Made by a program: the position numbers and the translations under genes. From Pseudomonas cichorii (lineage in GTDB: Bacteria; Pseudomonadota; Gammaproteobacteria; Pseudomonadales; Pseudomonadaceae), in NCBI RefSeq assembly GCF_003700275.1, contig NZ_RBRE01000001.1:28384-72467 (forward strand): DNA of 44,084 nt, given 5' to 3'. Shown here in pieces: positions 19,866-29,475 of the stretch (position 1 is the stretch's first letter; each line of letters starts with the position of its first letter). The notes under the pieces were generated by a model, which saw only the letters and a program-made list of their open reading frames with translations, was not told the origin of the DNA and made no database searches.

Positions 19866-21011
19866 TCAAACCTGAGCGATCCATTTACGATGTGTATGGA
19901 TCGACATCAAAACCCCAAACGCTGACAGCAGCGTCACGAGCGAAGTTCCGCCATAGCTAATGAATGGCAGCGGTACGCCTACAACCGGCAACAGGCCACT
20001 GACCATACCGATGTTGACGAAAACATAAACAAAAAACGTCATGGTCAACGCCCCGGCCAACAACTTGCCGAACAGGGTCTGTGCCTGTGCGGTAATGACC
20101 AGACCGCGCCCGATCAACAACAGATAGATCACCAGCAGCGCACAGATGCCTACCAGCCCGAACTCCTCGCCCAGTACGGCGATGATGAAGTCGGTATGGC
20201 TTTCCGGCAGGAAGTCCAGGTGCGACTGGGTGCCGAGCAGCCAGCCCTTGCCGAATACACCGCCCGAACCGATGGCCGCCTTGGACTGGATGATGTTCCA
20301 GCCGGTGCCCAGTGGATCGCTTTCGGGATCGAGGAAGGTCAGCACCCGCTGCTTCTGGTAGTCGTGCATGAAGAAGAACCACATCGCTACCGCAGCCGGT
20401 ACGGCCGCCGCCAGTACGCTGATGATCCAGCGCCAGCGCAGCCCGGCCATGAACAGCACGAAAGCGCCCGAGGCCAGGATCAGCAGCGAGGTGCCCAGGT
20501 CAGGCTGGCGCACGATCAGGACAAAAGGTACGCCGATCAACGCCAGGCTTACCGCCACATGCTTGAGCTGCGGCGGCAGGGTGCGCTTGGACAGATACCA
20601 GGCGATGGTCGCCGGCATGATGATTTTCAGGAACTCCGAGGGCTGGAAGCGGATGACCCCCGGAATGTTGATCCAGCGGGTCGCGCCCATGGCGTTGTGG
20701 CCCATCACATCCACGACCACCAGCAGCAGCACGCCCATGACGTACATGACCGGCACCCAGCGCGCCATGAAGCGCGGCTCGAACTGGGCAATGATCAGCA
20801 TGGCCGTCAAGCCGATACCAAAGGAGCTGGCCTGCTTGATCAGCAGGTCCCAGTTCTTGCCACTGGCCGAATAGAGGACGAACAGGCTGCCCGCCGCCAG
20901 AGTCAGCAGCAGGATCAGCAACGGGCCATCGATGTGAATGCGCTGCAGAAATGTCGCGCGACGGCGCATCACATCTTCACTGGAAAGGATGCGGTCGAAA
21001 TTACTCTTCAC
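19866..21011 (-). CDS. rodA: Rod-shape peptidoglycan glycosyltransferase RodA
   Basis: A 381-aa SEDS-family polymerase with about ten membrane helices. It polymerises lipid II in the elongasome together with PBP2. Family blocks include RWINIPGVIRFQPSEFLKI, GTGWNIIQSKAAIGSGGVFGKGW, FLPESHTDFIIAVLGEEFG and VGVPLPFISYGGTS. The start lies 11 bases inside the end of mrdA. Confidence 0.97.
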   Translation of the reverse strand: MKSNFDRILSSEDVMRRRATFLQRIHIDGPLLILLLTLAAGSLFVLYSASGKNWDLLIKQASSFGIGLTAMLIIAQFEPRFMARWVPVMYVMGVLLLVVVDVMGHNAMGATRWINIPGVIRFQPSEFLKIIMPATIAWYLSKRTLPPQLKHVAVSLALIGVPFVLIVRQPDLGTSLLILASGAFVLFMAGLRWRWIISVLAAAVPAAVAMWFFFMHDYQKQRVLTFLDPESDPLGTGWNIIQSKAAIGSGGVFGKGWLLGTQSHLDFLPESHTDFIIAVLGEEFGLVGICALLVIYLLLIGRGLVITAQAQTLFGKLLAGALTMTFFVYVFVNIGMVSGLLPVVGVPLPFISYGGTSLVTLLSAFGVLMSIHTHRKWIAQV

Positions 21012-22896
21012 GGGCCGCAGCCTCCGGATTCAATGAATCGGCATACTCAGGCTTGAGCACGCCATTCTGGTCGAGCAGCCAGGCATCCATGACCTGACGA
21101 ACCACGGGCGCCGCAACGCCAGAGCCGGACTCGCCGTTCTCTACCATCACGGAAACGACTATCTTGGGGTTGTCAGCCGGGGCGAAGCCGACGAACAGGG
21201 CGTGGTCACGATGGCGCTCCTGAACCTTGGTGCGGTCGTACTTTTCGCCCTGCTTGATCGCCACGACCTGAGCGGTACCGCTTTTCCCGGCAATCCGGTA
21301 TTGCGCACCGATGGACGCCTTGCGCGCCGTACCGCGGGCGCCGTGCATCACTTCCTGCATACCATGGTTGACCCGCGCCCAGTTGGCCGGATCGCGCAGG
21401 ATGATGTCCGGCATCGGGTTCTCGTCCACCGGAGCCTTGCCTTCGATGCTCTTGGCCAGGTGCGGACGGTTCCACTTGCCTTTGTTGGCCACCAGCGCAG
21501 TGGCCTGCGCCAGTTGCAGCGGCGTGGCCTGCATATAGCCCTGGCCGATCCCGAGAATCAGCGTCTCGCCAGGGAACCATGCCTGACGCCGGGTCGCCCG
21601 CTTCCAGTCCCGGGACGGCATCAGGCCGGGAGATTCCTCGAACATGTCCAGGGAGACTTTCTGCCCCAGACCGAATTTGTTCATGTAGCTGGACAGCCGA
21701 TCGATCCCGAGTTTGTGCGCCAGATCGTAGAAGTAGGTGTCATTTGAACGCATGATCGCCACATCCAGATCGACCCAGCCATCGCCGGTACGGTTCCAGT
21801 TGCGGTATTTATGGTCATAGTTGGGCAATTGGTAGTAACCGGGGTCGAACACCCTCGAACCTGGAGTCACTACCCCTGCATCCAGTCCGGCAATGGCGAC
21901 GGCCGGCTTGATGGTCGAACCCGGCGGATAAAGGCCGCGCAGAATACGGTTGAACAGTGGCCGGTCAATGGAATCGCGCAGCTCGGCGTAAGCCTTGAAG
22001 CTGATGCCGGTGACGAACAGGTTCGGATCGAAACTCGGTGCACTGACCATCGCCAGCACCTCACCGGTCCGCGGATCCAGCGCCACGACAGCGCCACGAC
22101 GACCGCCCAGAGCGGCTTCGGCGGCTTCCTGAAGATTGATGTCCAGGCTCAGGACGATGTCCTTGCCGGGAATCGGGTCGGTACGCTTGAGCACCCGCAG
22201 GACACGGCCACGGGCGTTGGTTTCGACTTCTTCGTAGCCGACCTGACCATGCAGTTCGTCTTCGTAGAAGCGTTCGATACCGGTCTTGCCGATATGGTGC
22301 GTGCCGCTGTAATTGACCGGATCGAGACCCTTGAGCTCTTTCTCGTTGATCCGCCCCATGTAACCGACCGAGTGCGCAAAGTGCGCGCCCTGCGGATAGT
22401 GACGAACCAGTTGCGCTACCACTTCGACGCCGGGCAGGCGGAACTGGTTTACGGCGATCAGGGCAATCTGCTCTTCGGTCAGCTCGAACAGGATCGGCAC
22501 CGGCTCGAATGGCCGCCGCCCCTGTTTCATGCGCTTTTCAAAGATGATGCGGTCATCCGGAGTGAGCTGCAGCACGTCGACGATGGTGTCGAGCACCTTC
22601 GACCAGTCGCCGGAACGCTCGCGGGTCACGCTGAGGCTGAAGCTTGGCCGGTTATCGGCAATCACCACACCGTTGCGGTCGAAGATCAGGCCGCGGCTCG
22701 GAGGAATCGGCTGGACGTGAACCCGGTTGTTTTCCGAAAGCGTGGAGTGATAGTCGTACTGAATGACCTGCAGCAAATACAGGCGCGCAATCAGGACGCA
22801 CACCAGCAACATAATGGCCACTGCCCCGAACACGACCCTGCTGCGCACCAGACGTGCGTCTTTTTCATGGTCTTTTAGGCGGATCGGCTGAGGCAT
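21001..22896 (-). CDS. mrdA: Penicillin-binding protein 2
   Basis: A 631-aa transpeptidase of cell elongation. One N-terminal membrane helix (about residues 22-42) is followed by the pedestal domain and the transpeptidase domain. Motifs: PGSTIKPAVA (SxxK), SND in MRSNDTYFYD, and KSGTAQV (KSG). The partner RodA is encoded immediately downstream with an overlap. Length matches E. coli PBP2 (633 aa). Confidence 0.97.
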   Translation of the reverse strand: MPQPIRLKDHEKDARLVRSRVVFGAVAIMLLVCVLIARLYLLQVIQYDYHSTLSENNRVHVQPIPPSRGLIFDRNGVVIADNRPSFSLSVTRERSGDWSKVLDTIVDVLQLTPDDRIIFEKRMKQGRRPFEPVPILFELTEEQIALIAVNQFRLPGVEVVAQLVRHYPQGAHFAHSVGYMGRINEKELKGLDPVNYSGTHHIGKTGIERFYEDELHGQVGYEEVETNARGRVLRVLKRTDPIPGKDIVLSLDINLQEAAEAALGGRRGAVVALDPRTGEVLAMVSAPSFDPNLFVTGISFKAYAELRDSIDRPLFNRILRGLYPPGSTIKPAVAIAGLDAGVVTPGSRVFDPGYYQLPNYDHKYRNWNRTGDGWVDLDVAIMRSNDTYFYDLAHKLGIDRLSSYMNKFGLGQKVSLDMFEESPGLMPSRDWKRATRRQAWFPGETLILGIGQGYMQATPLQLAQATALVANKGKWNRPHLAKSIEGKAPVDENPMPDIILRDPANWARVNHGMQEVMHGARGTARKASIGAQYRIAGKSGTAQVVAIKQGEKYDRTKVQERHRDHALFVGFAPADNPKIVVSVMVENGESGSGVAAPVVRQVMDAWLLDQNGVLKPEYADSLNPEAAAREE

Positions 22897-22924
22897 CTAG
22901 GGCGTGTTCACAGTAAAGGCAATG

Positions 22925-23392
22925 CTACTTGTGATAAGGGTGCCCGGACAGAACTGTCCAGGCGCGATAGATCTGCTCACCGATCAGGATCCGCACCAAC
23001 GGGTGCGGCAAGGTCAGTGGTGACAACGACCAACGCTGCTCGCTACGCGCACAAACCTCTGGAGCAAGGCCTTCGGGCCCTCCGACCATGAGATTTACCG
23101 TGCGCGAATCGAGACGCCAGCGATCCAGCTCGCTGGCCAGTTGCTCGGTACTCCAGGGCTTGCCCTGCACTTCAAGCGTGACGATCCGCTCGCCCGGTTG
23201 CACCTTGGCCAGCATGGCTTCGCCTTCCTGACGGATCAGGCGCGCCACATCGGCATTCTTGCCACGGGTATTGAGCGGAATTTCCACGAGTTCAAGCGCC
23301 AGTTCGGAAGGAAGACGCTTGGCGTACTCGTGCCAACCCTCTTCCACCCACTTGGGCATACGCGAACCAACGGCGATCAGACGCAAGCGCAC
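22925..23392 (-). CDS. rlmH: 23S rRNA (pseudouridine1915-N3)-methyltransferase
   Basis: A 155-aa SPOUT-fold enzyme, exactly the family length, methylating pseudouridine 1915 in helix 69 of assembled 70S ribosomes. The knot is visible as [17 protein letters not shown] and the C-terminal [24 protein letters not shown]. It follows rsfS by 9 bases, pairing two late ribosome factors. Confidence 0.96.
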   Translation of the reverse strand: MRLRLIAVGSRMPKWVEEGWHEYAKRLPSELALELVEIPLNTRGKNADVARLIRQEGEAMLAKVQPGERIVTLEVQGKPWSTEQLASELDRWRLDSRTVNLMVGGPEGLAPEVCARSEQRWSLSPLTLPHPLVRILIGEQIYRAWTVLSGHPYHK

Positions 23393-23401
23393 AGCGATGC
23401 C

Positions 23402-23788
23402 TTATTCGTGGCCCGGAGTGTGGTGCGCAGCGCTTGCTGCACGGCTCTGCTCGGCACCTTGCCACAGACGCTCGAGGTCATAGAACTGACGGGCCGCAGC
23501 GGTCATCACGTGAACCACGACATCGCCCAGGTCCAGCAGAACCCAGTCGCTGTCGCCCTTGCCTTCTTCGCTCAGCGGCATCAGGCCGGCAGCCTTGACC
23601 TTCTCGCGAACGTTATCGACCAGCGCGTTGAGCTGGCGGTTGGAGGTACCGGTGCAGATCAGCATGTAATCGGCAATGCTGGTCTTGTCGCGCACGTCGA
23701 TGGACAGGATATCCGAGCCCTTGACGTCTTCCAGTGCAGCCGTTGCCAGTGCCACGACTTCTTCACTACTCATTTTTTGCTTTGTCAT
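23402..23788 (-). CDS. rsfS: Ribosomal silencing factor RsfS
   Basis: A 128-aa protein that binds uL14 on the 50S subunit and blocks subunit joining when nutrients are short. Typical blocks are DVRDKTSIADYMLICTGTSNRQLNALVDNV and DWVLLDLGDVVVHVMTAAARQFYDLERLW. The C-terminal 20 residues extend past the core. An in-frame ATG 15 bases later (23773) is a possible alternative start. Confidence 0.95.
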   Translation of the reverse strand: MTKQKMSSEEVVALATAALEDVKGSDILSIDVRDKTSIADYMLICTGTSNRQLNALVDNVREKVKAAGLMPLSEEGKGDSDWVLLDLGDVVVHVMTAAARQFYDLERLWQGAEQSRAASAAHHTPGHE

Positions 23789-23848
23789 AAAAAACTCATT
23801 CAGCTCATATGTGTGGAAACGCTCAAACGCTTATCCATGAAAGCAGTT

Positions 23849-24529
23849 TCAGAGCGTCCCATCAGTGTTCGGCGCACAGTACAGTCCGTGCACATCGATA
23901 TAGGCCAGTACCGCGTCTGGCACCAGAAAACGTACCGTCTTGCCGCTGGCCAGCAGTTGACGGATCTGGGTGGCAGACACCGACAACGGCGTCTGCCAGA
24001 CGAATGTAATTTGTCCACCCGGCCCTTTCAGGGCCTTGGGATCGCTGACCGCACGGGCCGCCAGCAGGTTGCGCAGTGCATCCGGCGACTCGCTGTCCGC
24101 GTCCGGGCGTTGCAGCACCACAATATGGCAGTGCTCCAGCAGTTCTTCCCATCGATACCAGGTGGGCAGCCCGCAAAAGGCGTCCCAGCCCAGCAACAGA
24201 AACAACTGGTCCTCTGCGGCCAGTTCGGCGCGCATCGATTCCAGAGTGTCGATGGTGTACGACGGTCTGTCCCGTTGCAGCTCACGGTCATCCACCGTCA
24301 AGGGTGACACACCGGCCACCGCGCAGCGAACCATCGCCAGACGGTCCTGTGCAGTGACACTCGGCATGTCGCGATGCGGAGGCCTGGCGCTGGGCGTCAG
24401 GCGCAACTCATCGAGTTCAAGCAGCTCGGCCACTTCCAGTGCGCCGCGCAAATGACCGATATGTACCGGGTCGAACGTTCCCCCCAGCATGCCGATACGC
24501 CTGGGCAAGGCTGCTACGGGCTCGCTCAA
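23849..24529 (-). CDS. nadD: Nicotinate-nucleotide adenylyltransferase
   Basis: A 226-aa enzyme making deamido-NAD from nicotinate mononucleotide and ATP. The start is a TTG at 24529, one base after the proA stop, with AGGAG about 10 bases before. The next ATG (24490) would remove the first strand before [11 protein letters not shown], so it is unlikely. The second nucleotide-binding motif is [11 protein letters not shown] near residue 182. It is tightly coupled to proA. Confidence 0.95.
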   Translation of the reverse strand: MSEPVAALPRRIGMLGGTFDPVHIGHLRGALEVAELLELDELRLTPSARPPHRDMPSVTAQDRLAMVRCAVAGVSPLTVDDRELQRDRPSYTIDTLESMRAELAAEDQLFLLLGWDAFCGLPTWYRWEELLEHCHIVVLQRPDADSESPDALRNLLAARAVSDPKALKGPGGQITFVWQTPLSVSATQIRQLLASGKTVRFLVPDAVLAYIDVHGLYCAPNTDGTL

Positions 24530-24530
24530 C

Positions 24531-25802
24531 TCAGACAGGCTCCTGGCCGCGCAACTGACCGTCGCCGATCACGATGTACTTCTCGCAGGTCAGGCCTTCC
24601 AGCCCGACCGGGCCACGGGCGTGCAGCTTATCAGTAGAAATGCCGATTTCGGCACCCAGACCGTACTCGAAACCGTCCGCGAAGCAGGTTGGAGCGTTGA
24701 TCATCACCGAGCTGGAGTCCACTTCCGCCATGAAGCGGCGAATCTGACCCTGCTGCTCGGAAACGATGGCGTCGCTGTGATGCGAGCCATAGTGATTGAT
24801 ATGTTCGATGGCTTCGTCCAGCCCGGCCACCACGCGAATCGACAGGATCGCTGCCAGATACTCGGTGTGCCAGTCTTCTTCGGTCGCCGGGATCGCGTCG
24901 ATCAGTTCGCGGGTCCGCTCGCAGCCACGCAATTCAACGCCCTTTTCATGAAAACGGGCGGCCATTGCAGGCAGAAACTCGGCAGCCACGGCCTGATCCA
25001 CCAGCAGGGTTTCCATCGAGCCGCAGATGCCATAACGGTAAGTCTTGGCATTGAAGGCAATGTTCTGTGCCTTGGGCAAATCGGCGTCGGCAGCGACATA
25101 CACGTGGCAGATACCGTCCAGGTGCTTGATGACCGGCACCCGGGCATCGCGGCTGACACGCTCGACCAGCCCCTTGCCGCCACGTGGCACGATGACGTCC
25201 ACGTACTCGGGCATGGTGATCAGCGCGCCCACGGCATCGCGATCGGTGGTTTCGACGACTTGCACAACACCGGAAGGCAGCCCGGACTCGGCCAGGCCAC
25301 GCTGGATGCAGGCGGCCACGGCACGGTTGGAGTTGATCGCCTCGGAGCCACCGCGCAGGATGGTCGCATTGCCCGACTTCAGGCACAGGCTCGCGGCATC
25401 GATGGTCACGTTCGGACGCGACTCGTAGATGATTCCGACCACACCCAGCGGCACGCGCATCTTGCCGACCTGAATACCCGAAGGCCGATAACTCATGTCG
25501 CGGATCGCGCCGACCGGGTCAGGCAGACTGGCAACCTGACGCAACCCGACGATCATGCTGTCGATACGTGCGGGGGTCAGGGCCAGGCGTTCGAGCATGG
25601 CGGGAGCCAGTCCATTGGCGCGACCGGCGTTCAGGTCAAGCTCGTTGGCAGCGGACAACTCGGCGCGGGCTTCATCGAGAGCGGCGGCAATGGCCTGCAG
25701 GGCGCGGTTTTTCTGCGCAGTGCTGGCACGACCGATCACTCGCGAAGCTTCGCGGGCGGCGCGACCCAGGCGGGTCATATAGTCAAGAACGGACTCAGTC
25801 AT
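24531..25802 (-). CDS. proA: Gamma-glutamyl phosphate reductase
   Basis: A 423-aa NADPH-dependent enzyme, the second step of proline synthesis. The aldehyde-dehydrogenase fold shows the catalytic cysteine in [15 protein letters not shown] (about residue 260), with [18 protein letters not shown] and [26 protein letters not shown]. Length fits the family (E. coli 417). It is the first gene of the minus-strand run towards nadD; proB is not in this window. Confidence 0.97.
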   Translation of the reverse strand: MTESVLDYMTRLGRAAREASRVIGRASTAQKNRALQAIAAALDEARAELSAANELDLNAGRANGLAPAMLERLALTPARIDSMIVGLRQVASLPDPVGAIRDMSYRPSGIQVGKMRVPLGVVGIIYESRPNVTIDAASLCLKSGNATILRGGSEAINSNRAVAACIQRGLAESGLPSGVVQVVETTDRDAVGALITMPEYVDVIVPRGGKGLVERVSRDARVPVIKHLDGICHVYVAADADLPKAQNIAFNAKTYRYGICGSMETLLVDQAVAAEFLPAMAARFHEKGVELRGCERTRELIDAIPATEEDWHTEYLAAILSIRVVAGLDEAIEHINHYGSHHSDAIVSEQQGQIRRFMAEVDSSSVMINAPTCFADGFEYGLGAEIGISTDKLHARGPVGLEGLTCEKYIVIGDGQLRGQEPV

Positions 25803-26041
25803 GGTCTCAGAGGTCTTGGCAGAGAGGAAAGCGGCCGATTATAGCTGTCACGCCGCACGAACGACAGCGCAGACAGGCGGATGGTCGATAACAGTGCGAA
25901 AACGGGTGGAACGGCTTCCATTTCACCCCCAGGAAGCTTCCTACAGTGAAAGTTTGCCGATAAGCCGGGATTTTTGTCATTTCCCGAAACAACAAAGTTG
26001 TCCTTCAAGGTACATTCAGATGCAATTAAGGCAGTGCTTGT

Positions 26042-26047
26042 TATGAT
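26042..26047 (+). promoter_or_regulatory. -10 element before mpg
   Basis: TATGAT lies 30 bases before the ATG at 26077 and 18 before the one at 26065. The -35 region is unclear. Confidence 0.35.
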
Positions 26048-26076
26048 CTGCGCCCTCTTACTTGATGTATCCGCCT

Positions 26077-26748
26077 ATGCCCGTTGCTCTTGCCGACAGC
26101 TTTTTCAATCGAGATGCCCAGCTCCTGGCCCGCGATCTTCTGGGCAAGGTGATTCGGCACAAGGTCGGCGACCTGTGGCTGGCAGCACGCATCATTGAAA
26201 CCGAAGCCTATTACTGCGCCGACAAGGGCAGCCATGCTTCACTGGGCTACACCGAGAAGCGCAAGGCGCTGTTTCTCGATGGCGGGCATATCTACATGTA
26301 TTACGCCCGTGGTGGAGACTCGCTGAATTTCAGCGCCGAAGGGCCGGGCAATGCGGTACTGATCAAGTCCGGTTTTGCCTGGGTCGATGCTCTCAGCGAT
26401 GCCAACGCCCTGGCGCAGATGCAACTGAACAACCCCGATGCCAGCGGTGCCTTTCGCGCCCCTGAACGCCTGTGCGCAGGCCAAACCCTGCTGTGCAAGG
26501 CGCTGGGCCTGAAAGTGCCGGTGTGGGACGCCAAGCGCTTCGATCCGCAGAAACTGCTGGTCGAGGACGTGGGCCAGACACCAGAACTGATCATTCAAAC
26601 CACACGCCTGGGTATCCCCCATGGCCGCGACGAACATCTGATGTACCGCTTCGTCGATGCCCAATACGCGCGCTTCTGCACGCGGAACCCACTCCGACGC
26701 GGTCAGGTCGAAGGCCGCGACTACTTTCTTATCCCTCAAGGAAACTGA
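26077..26748 (+). CDS. mpg: DNA-3-methyladenine glycosylase (AAG/MPG family)
   Basis: A 223-aa base-excision-repair enzyme removing alkylated purines. The catalytic glutamate is in ARIIETEAYY; other family blocks are GHIYMYYARGGDSLNFSAEGPGNAVLIK and GIPHGRDEHLMYRF. I chose the ATG at 26077; an ATG at 26065 and a TTG at 26062 are also in frame and none has a clear ribosome-binding site. The upstream gap (25803-26076) contains the divergent proA and mpg promoters and nothing else I can identify. Confidence 0.93.
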   Translation: MPVALADSFFNRDAQLLARDLLGKVIRHKVGDLWLAARIIETEAYYCADKGSHASLGYTEKRKALFLDGGHIYMYYARGGDSLNFSAEGPGNAVLIKSGFAWVDALSDANALAQMQLNNPDASGAFRAPERLCAGQTLLCKALGLKVPVWDAKRFDPQKLLVEDVGQTPELIIQTTRLGIPHGRDEHLMYRFVDAQYARFCTRNPLRRGQVEGRDYFLIPQGN

Positions 26749-26751
26749 TCC

Positions 26752-28068
26752 ATGGGCGAACTGCTCGATGGCATTACTGGCTGGTTGACCGCGAACCCGG
26801 CCTGGGTGGCGATAGCGATATTCGTGGTGGCATTCATCGAGTGTGTTGCCATTGCCGGGATCGTCGTGCCAGGCACCGTGTTGATGTTCGCCATCGCAGC
26901 GCTGGCCGGCAGCGGCATCCTGCCGCTGAGCGAAGTGTTGCTGCTGGGCTTTCTGGGTGGCCTGCTGGGCGATGCCGTGTCGTACTTCGTCGGCAGGCGC
27001 TTTCACCAGAACATCCGCCGCTTGCCCGGCCTGCGTCAGCACCCGGAATGGCTGACAGGCGCTGAAACCTATTTCCATCGCTACGGTATCGCCAGCCTGC
27101 TGGTTGGCCGTTTCATCGGCCCTCTGCGACCAATGCTGCCGATGATTGCCGGCATGTTCGATATGCCGTTCCCGCGCTTTGCCGCCGTCAGCATAATTGC
27201 AGCCGCTGGCTGGTCGATCGTTTATCTGATGCCGGGCTGGGCTGCGGGCGCGGCGATTCGCCTGCCGCTGCCGGAAGGATTCTGGCCGGAAGCCGCATTC
27301 GTCGGGGCAGGCCTGGCCATTCTGTTCGGACTGAGCATTCAAAGCAGCCTGCGCAAACAACGCCATGCCACCAAGGTGATTGCCGCGCTGAGCGTGCTGA
27401 TGCTCGCGGCCTTGCTGATCGGCTGGCCATACCTGAACCATTTCGATCAGGGCCTGATGACTCTGGTGCAGGAACATCGCAGCGCCACCGCGCAGAATAT
27501 CGTCCTGCTGGTCACCAGCATTGGCGACTTCAAGGCGCAGTTGCTGGCTGCGGCACTGCTGATCATCGTATTGCTGATCGCCAGACAATGGCGCCACGCC
27601 GCTTTTGCCCTTGCCACGACACTGGGTACAGCCGTGGCGAACGGCACACTCAAGGCGTTTTTTGGCCGTGTGCGCCCGGACGTTCTGCTCGACCCGCTCA
27701 CCACCTACAGCATGCCCAGCGGCCATAGTTCGGCGGCATTTGCGCTGTTCATGTCCCTGGCGGTGCTGGCCGGACGCGGACAGCCGATTCGCCTGCGCCT
27801 GACCTGGCTGTTGCTGGGTGGCGTTCCGGCACTGGCGATTGCCTTGTCACGGGTGTATCTGGGCGTCCACTGGCCAACCGATATTCTGGCCGGGATGATG
27901 CTGGCGTTCTGTATCTGCGCCGCAAGCCTGACCCTGATCCAGCACAAGACACCGCTGCCAGCCATGTCGGCAAAAGTATGGTGGCTGATCGTGCCGGCCA
28001 TTACCGGCCTGCTGGGCATTTTCGCGGTCAACGCCCTGGCGCATGCGACGTTGCGGTATCAGTATTGA
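26752..28068 (+). CDS. DedA-PAP2 fusion membrane phosphatase
   Basis: A 438-aa polytopic protein. Residues 1-205 are a DedA (SNARE-associated) domain: ECVAIAGIVVPGTVL, GDAVSYFVGRRF and LLVGRFIGPLRPMLPMIAGM. Residues 210-438 are a PAP2 acid-phosphatase domain with all three motifs: KAFFGRVRP (K-x6-RP), MPSGHSS (PSGH) and SRVYLGVHWPTD (SR-x5-H-x3-D). DedA proteins such as UptA are known translocators of undecaprenyl phosphate, and PAP2 enzymes such as PgpB dephosphorylate undecaprenyl pyrophosphate. It starts 3 bases after mpg and ends before a bidirectional terminator. The actual lipid substrate is inferred. Confidence 0.92.
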   Translation: MGELLDGITGWLTANPAWVAIAIFVVAFIECVAIAGIVVPGTVLMFAIAALAGSGILPLSEVLLLGFLGGLLGDAVSYFVGRRFHQNIRRLPGLRQHPEWLTGAETYFHRYGIASLLVGRFIGPLRPMLPMIAGMFDMPFPRFAAVSIIAAAGWSIVYLMPGWAAGAAIRLPLPEGFWPEAAFVGAGLAILFGLSIQSSLRKQRHATKVIAALSVLMLAALLIGWPYLNHFDQGLMTLVQEHRSATAQNIVLLVTSIGDFKAQLLAAALLIIVLLIARQWRHAAFALATTLGTAVANGTLKAFFGRVRPDVLLDPLTTYSMPSGHSSAAFALFMSLAVLAGRGQPIRLRLTWLLLGGVPALAIALSRVYLGVHWPTDILAGMMLAFCICAASLTLIQHKTPLPAMSAKVWWLIVPAITGLLGIFAVNALAHATLRYQY

Positions 28069-28087
28069 GGGGCAGTTCGGACTGAGG

Positions 28088-28134
28088 GAGGCAGCTTGCT
28101 GGCGACTTAACCGTTGTCGCCAGCAAGCTGCCTC
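28088..28134. terminator. Bidirectional hairpin between convergent genes
   Basis: A perfect 19-bp stem (28088-28106 with 28116-28134, 9-base loop) separates the DedA-PAP2 gene from the LON-domain gene. Its sequence (GCAGCTTGCTGGCGAC) differs from the TTCGCGAA family and resembles a second class of Pseudomonas intergenic repeat. Confidence 0.7.
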
Positions 28135-28155
28135 TCACAACACTTGGCGAAAAGG

Positions 28156-28746
28156 TCAGGCCTGCAAGTCGCCCTGCATTTCATCGAGCAATTCCTGAAT
28201 GGCGTCCAGGCGCTCTTCAGGATCGTCGATTTCCAGCAATTCGATCTTGTCCTGTTCGGTGAACGGCAGCAGGTAAGCCAACTGATTGGCCAGCGATTGC
28301 TGACCACTGGCCTCAAGCCCCATGTTCAGGGACGCGACCATCGGATGCTCGCCCAGCGCTTCGAGCAAGGCGACCAGATCGGCATCCTCTTCCTGCAACG
28401 GCCTTTCCTGCTGTTCGTCCAGCCACTCGATATCGGCCAGCAGCAACTGGTCGCGCTGCACGGTGGCATCGATGACCCGAAAGCGCCGCCCGCCGACCAC
28501 GCGAATCCCCAACAGGCCGTTGTCCTGCTGCTGGAAATCGGTAACCAGCGCCTCGCAGCCGATCAACGAATAGCCCTCAGGCGCAATGCCGACCTCGCTG
28601 CCGTGGGTGATACACACCACGCCGAAGCCTTCGCCTTGCTTCATGCAGCGACTCACCATGTCCAGATAGCGCGCCTCGAACAATTGCAGGTCGAGCACGC
28701 ATCCGGGGAACAGGACAGCATTGAGCGGAAACAGCGGCAACGTCAT
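28156..28746 (-). CDS. LON peptidase substrate-binding-domain protein
   Basis: A 196-aa protein consisting of the LON N-terminal (PUA-like) domain alone. The opening LPLFPLNAVLFPGCVLDLQLFEARYLDM is diagnostic, and GRRFRVIDATVQRDQLLLADIEWLDEQ follows. No AAA or protease domain is present, as is usual for this stand-alone family, whose cellular role is not defined. The Glu/Asp-rich C-terminal helix (about 170-196) is acidic. It lies 12 bases downstream of lrgB and may be co-transcribed with it. Confidence 0.9.
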   Translation of the reverse strand: MTLPLFPLNAVLFPGCVLDLQLFEARYLDMVSRCMKQGEGFGVVCITHGSEVGIAPEGYSLIGCEALVTDFQQQDNGLLGIRVVGGRRFRVIDATVQRDQLLLADIEWLDEQQERPLQEEDADLVALLEALGEHPMVASLNMGLEASGQQSLANQLAYLLPFTEQDKIELLEIDDPEERLDAIQELLDEMQGDLQA

Positions 28747-28758
28747 AAATAAGTACCC

Positions 28759-29475
28759 TTAAACGGCCAAAGACACGGCCAACGGCAGAAACAATGCGGT
28801 TGCCACGCCCATCAGGCTCATTGCCAGCGCAGCAAAAGCCCCCGCCTCCTCACCTTCCTGCAAGGCCAGGGAGGTTCCCACCGCATGCGCGGTCAACCCC
28901 AGCGCCATGCCACGTGCCGCATGGTTATTCACACGCGCCAGTGACAGCAGACCGGGACCGAAAATGGCACCGAATACGCCGGTGATCAAGACAAACACCG
29001 CCGCCAGCGCCGCCACGCCCCCGATTTGCTCGGCCACCAGCATGGCAATAGGCGAGGTTACCGACTTGGGCGCCATGGTCATCAGAATCATGTGATCGGC
29101 ACCCAGCAACCAGCCCAGCGACAAGCAAAGGCCGGTAGCGAAAACACCACCAATCACCAGCGTAGTTAAGGTTGGCCACAACAACTGCCGAATCCGCCGC
29201 AGATTCAGATAAAGCGGCACCGCCAGTGCGACCGTGGCCGGCCCCAGCAGAATGCCCAGAATCTCGGTGCTGGTGCGGTATTCGCGGTAATCCAGGCCAC
29301 AGGTGAACAGGATGCCGATCACCACGACCATCGAGACCAGCACCGGCTGCAGGAACAGCCAGCGGGTTTTCTCATAGGCGGCCATCGCCAGCTGATAGGC
29401 GCCCAGGGTGATGGCGATGCCGAACAACGGGTGATGAATCACCGACATCCAGGCCCCGTGCCAATCCAGATTCAT
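28759..29475 (-). CDS. lrgB: LrgB/CidB family membrane protein
   Basis: A 238-aa protein with about seven hydrophobic helices and the family signature VTSPIAMLVAEQIGG plus RGMALGLTAHAVGTSLAL. LrgB/CidB partners a holin-like LrgA/CidA; the pair is tied to murein hydrolase control, programmed lysis and, in some organisms, metabolite export. The ATG overlaps the end of the lrgA gene by 4 bases. Family assignment is firm; the distinction between Lrg and Cid types cannot be made here. Confidence 0.92.
   Translation of the reverse strand: MNLDWHGAWMSVIHHPLFGIAITLGAYQLAMAAYEKTRWLFLQPVLVSMVVVIGILFTCGLDYREYRTSTEILGILLGPATVALAVPLYLNLRRIRQLLWPTLTTLVIGGVFATGLCLSLGWLLGADHMILMTMAPKSVTSPIAMLVAEQIGGVAALAAVFVLITGVFGAIFGPGLLSLARVNNHAARGMALGLTAHAVGTSLALQEGEEAGAFAALAMSLMGVATALFLPLAVSLAV

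Noticed and set aside
24489..25844. 451-codon plus-strand frame opposite proA
   Set aside because: ProA with its active-site cysteine lies on the minus strand. The plus frame shows no domain and no ribosome-binding site.
26239..27726. 495-codon minus-strand frame opposite mpg and the DedA-PAP2 gene
   Set aside because: It crosses two clear plus-strand genes and shows no protein family features.
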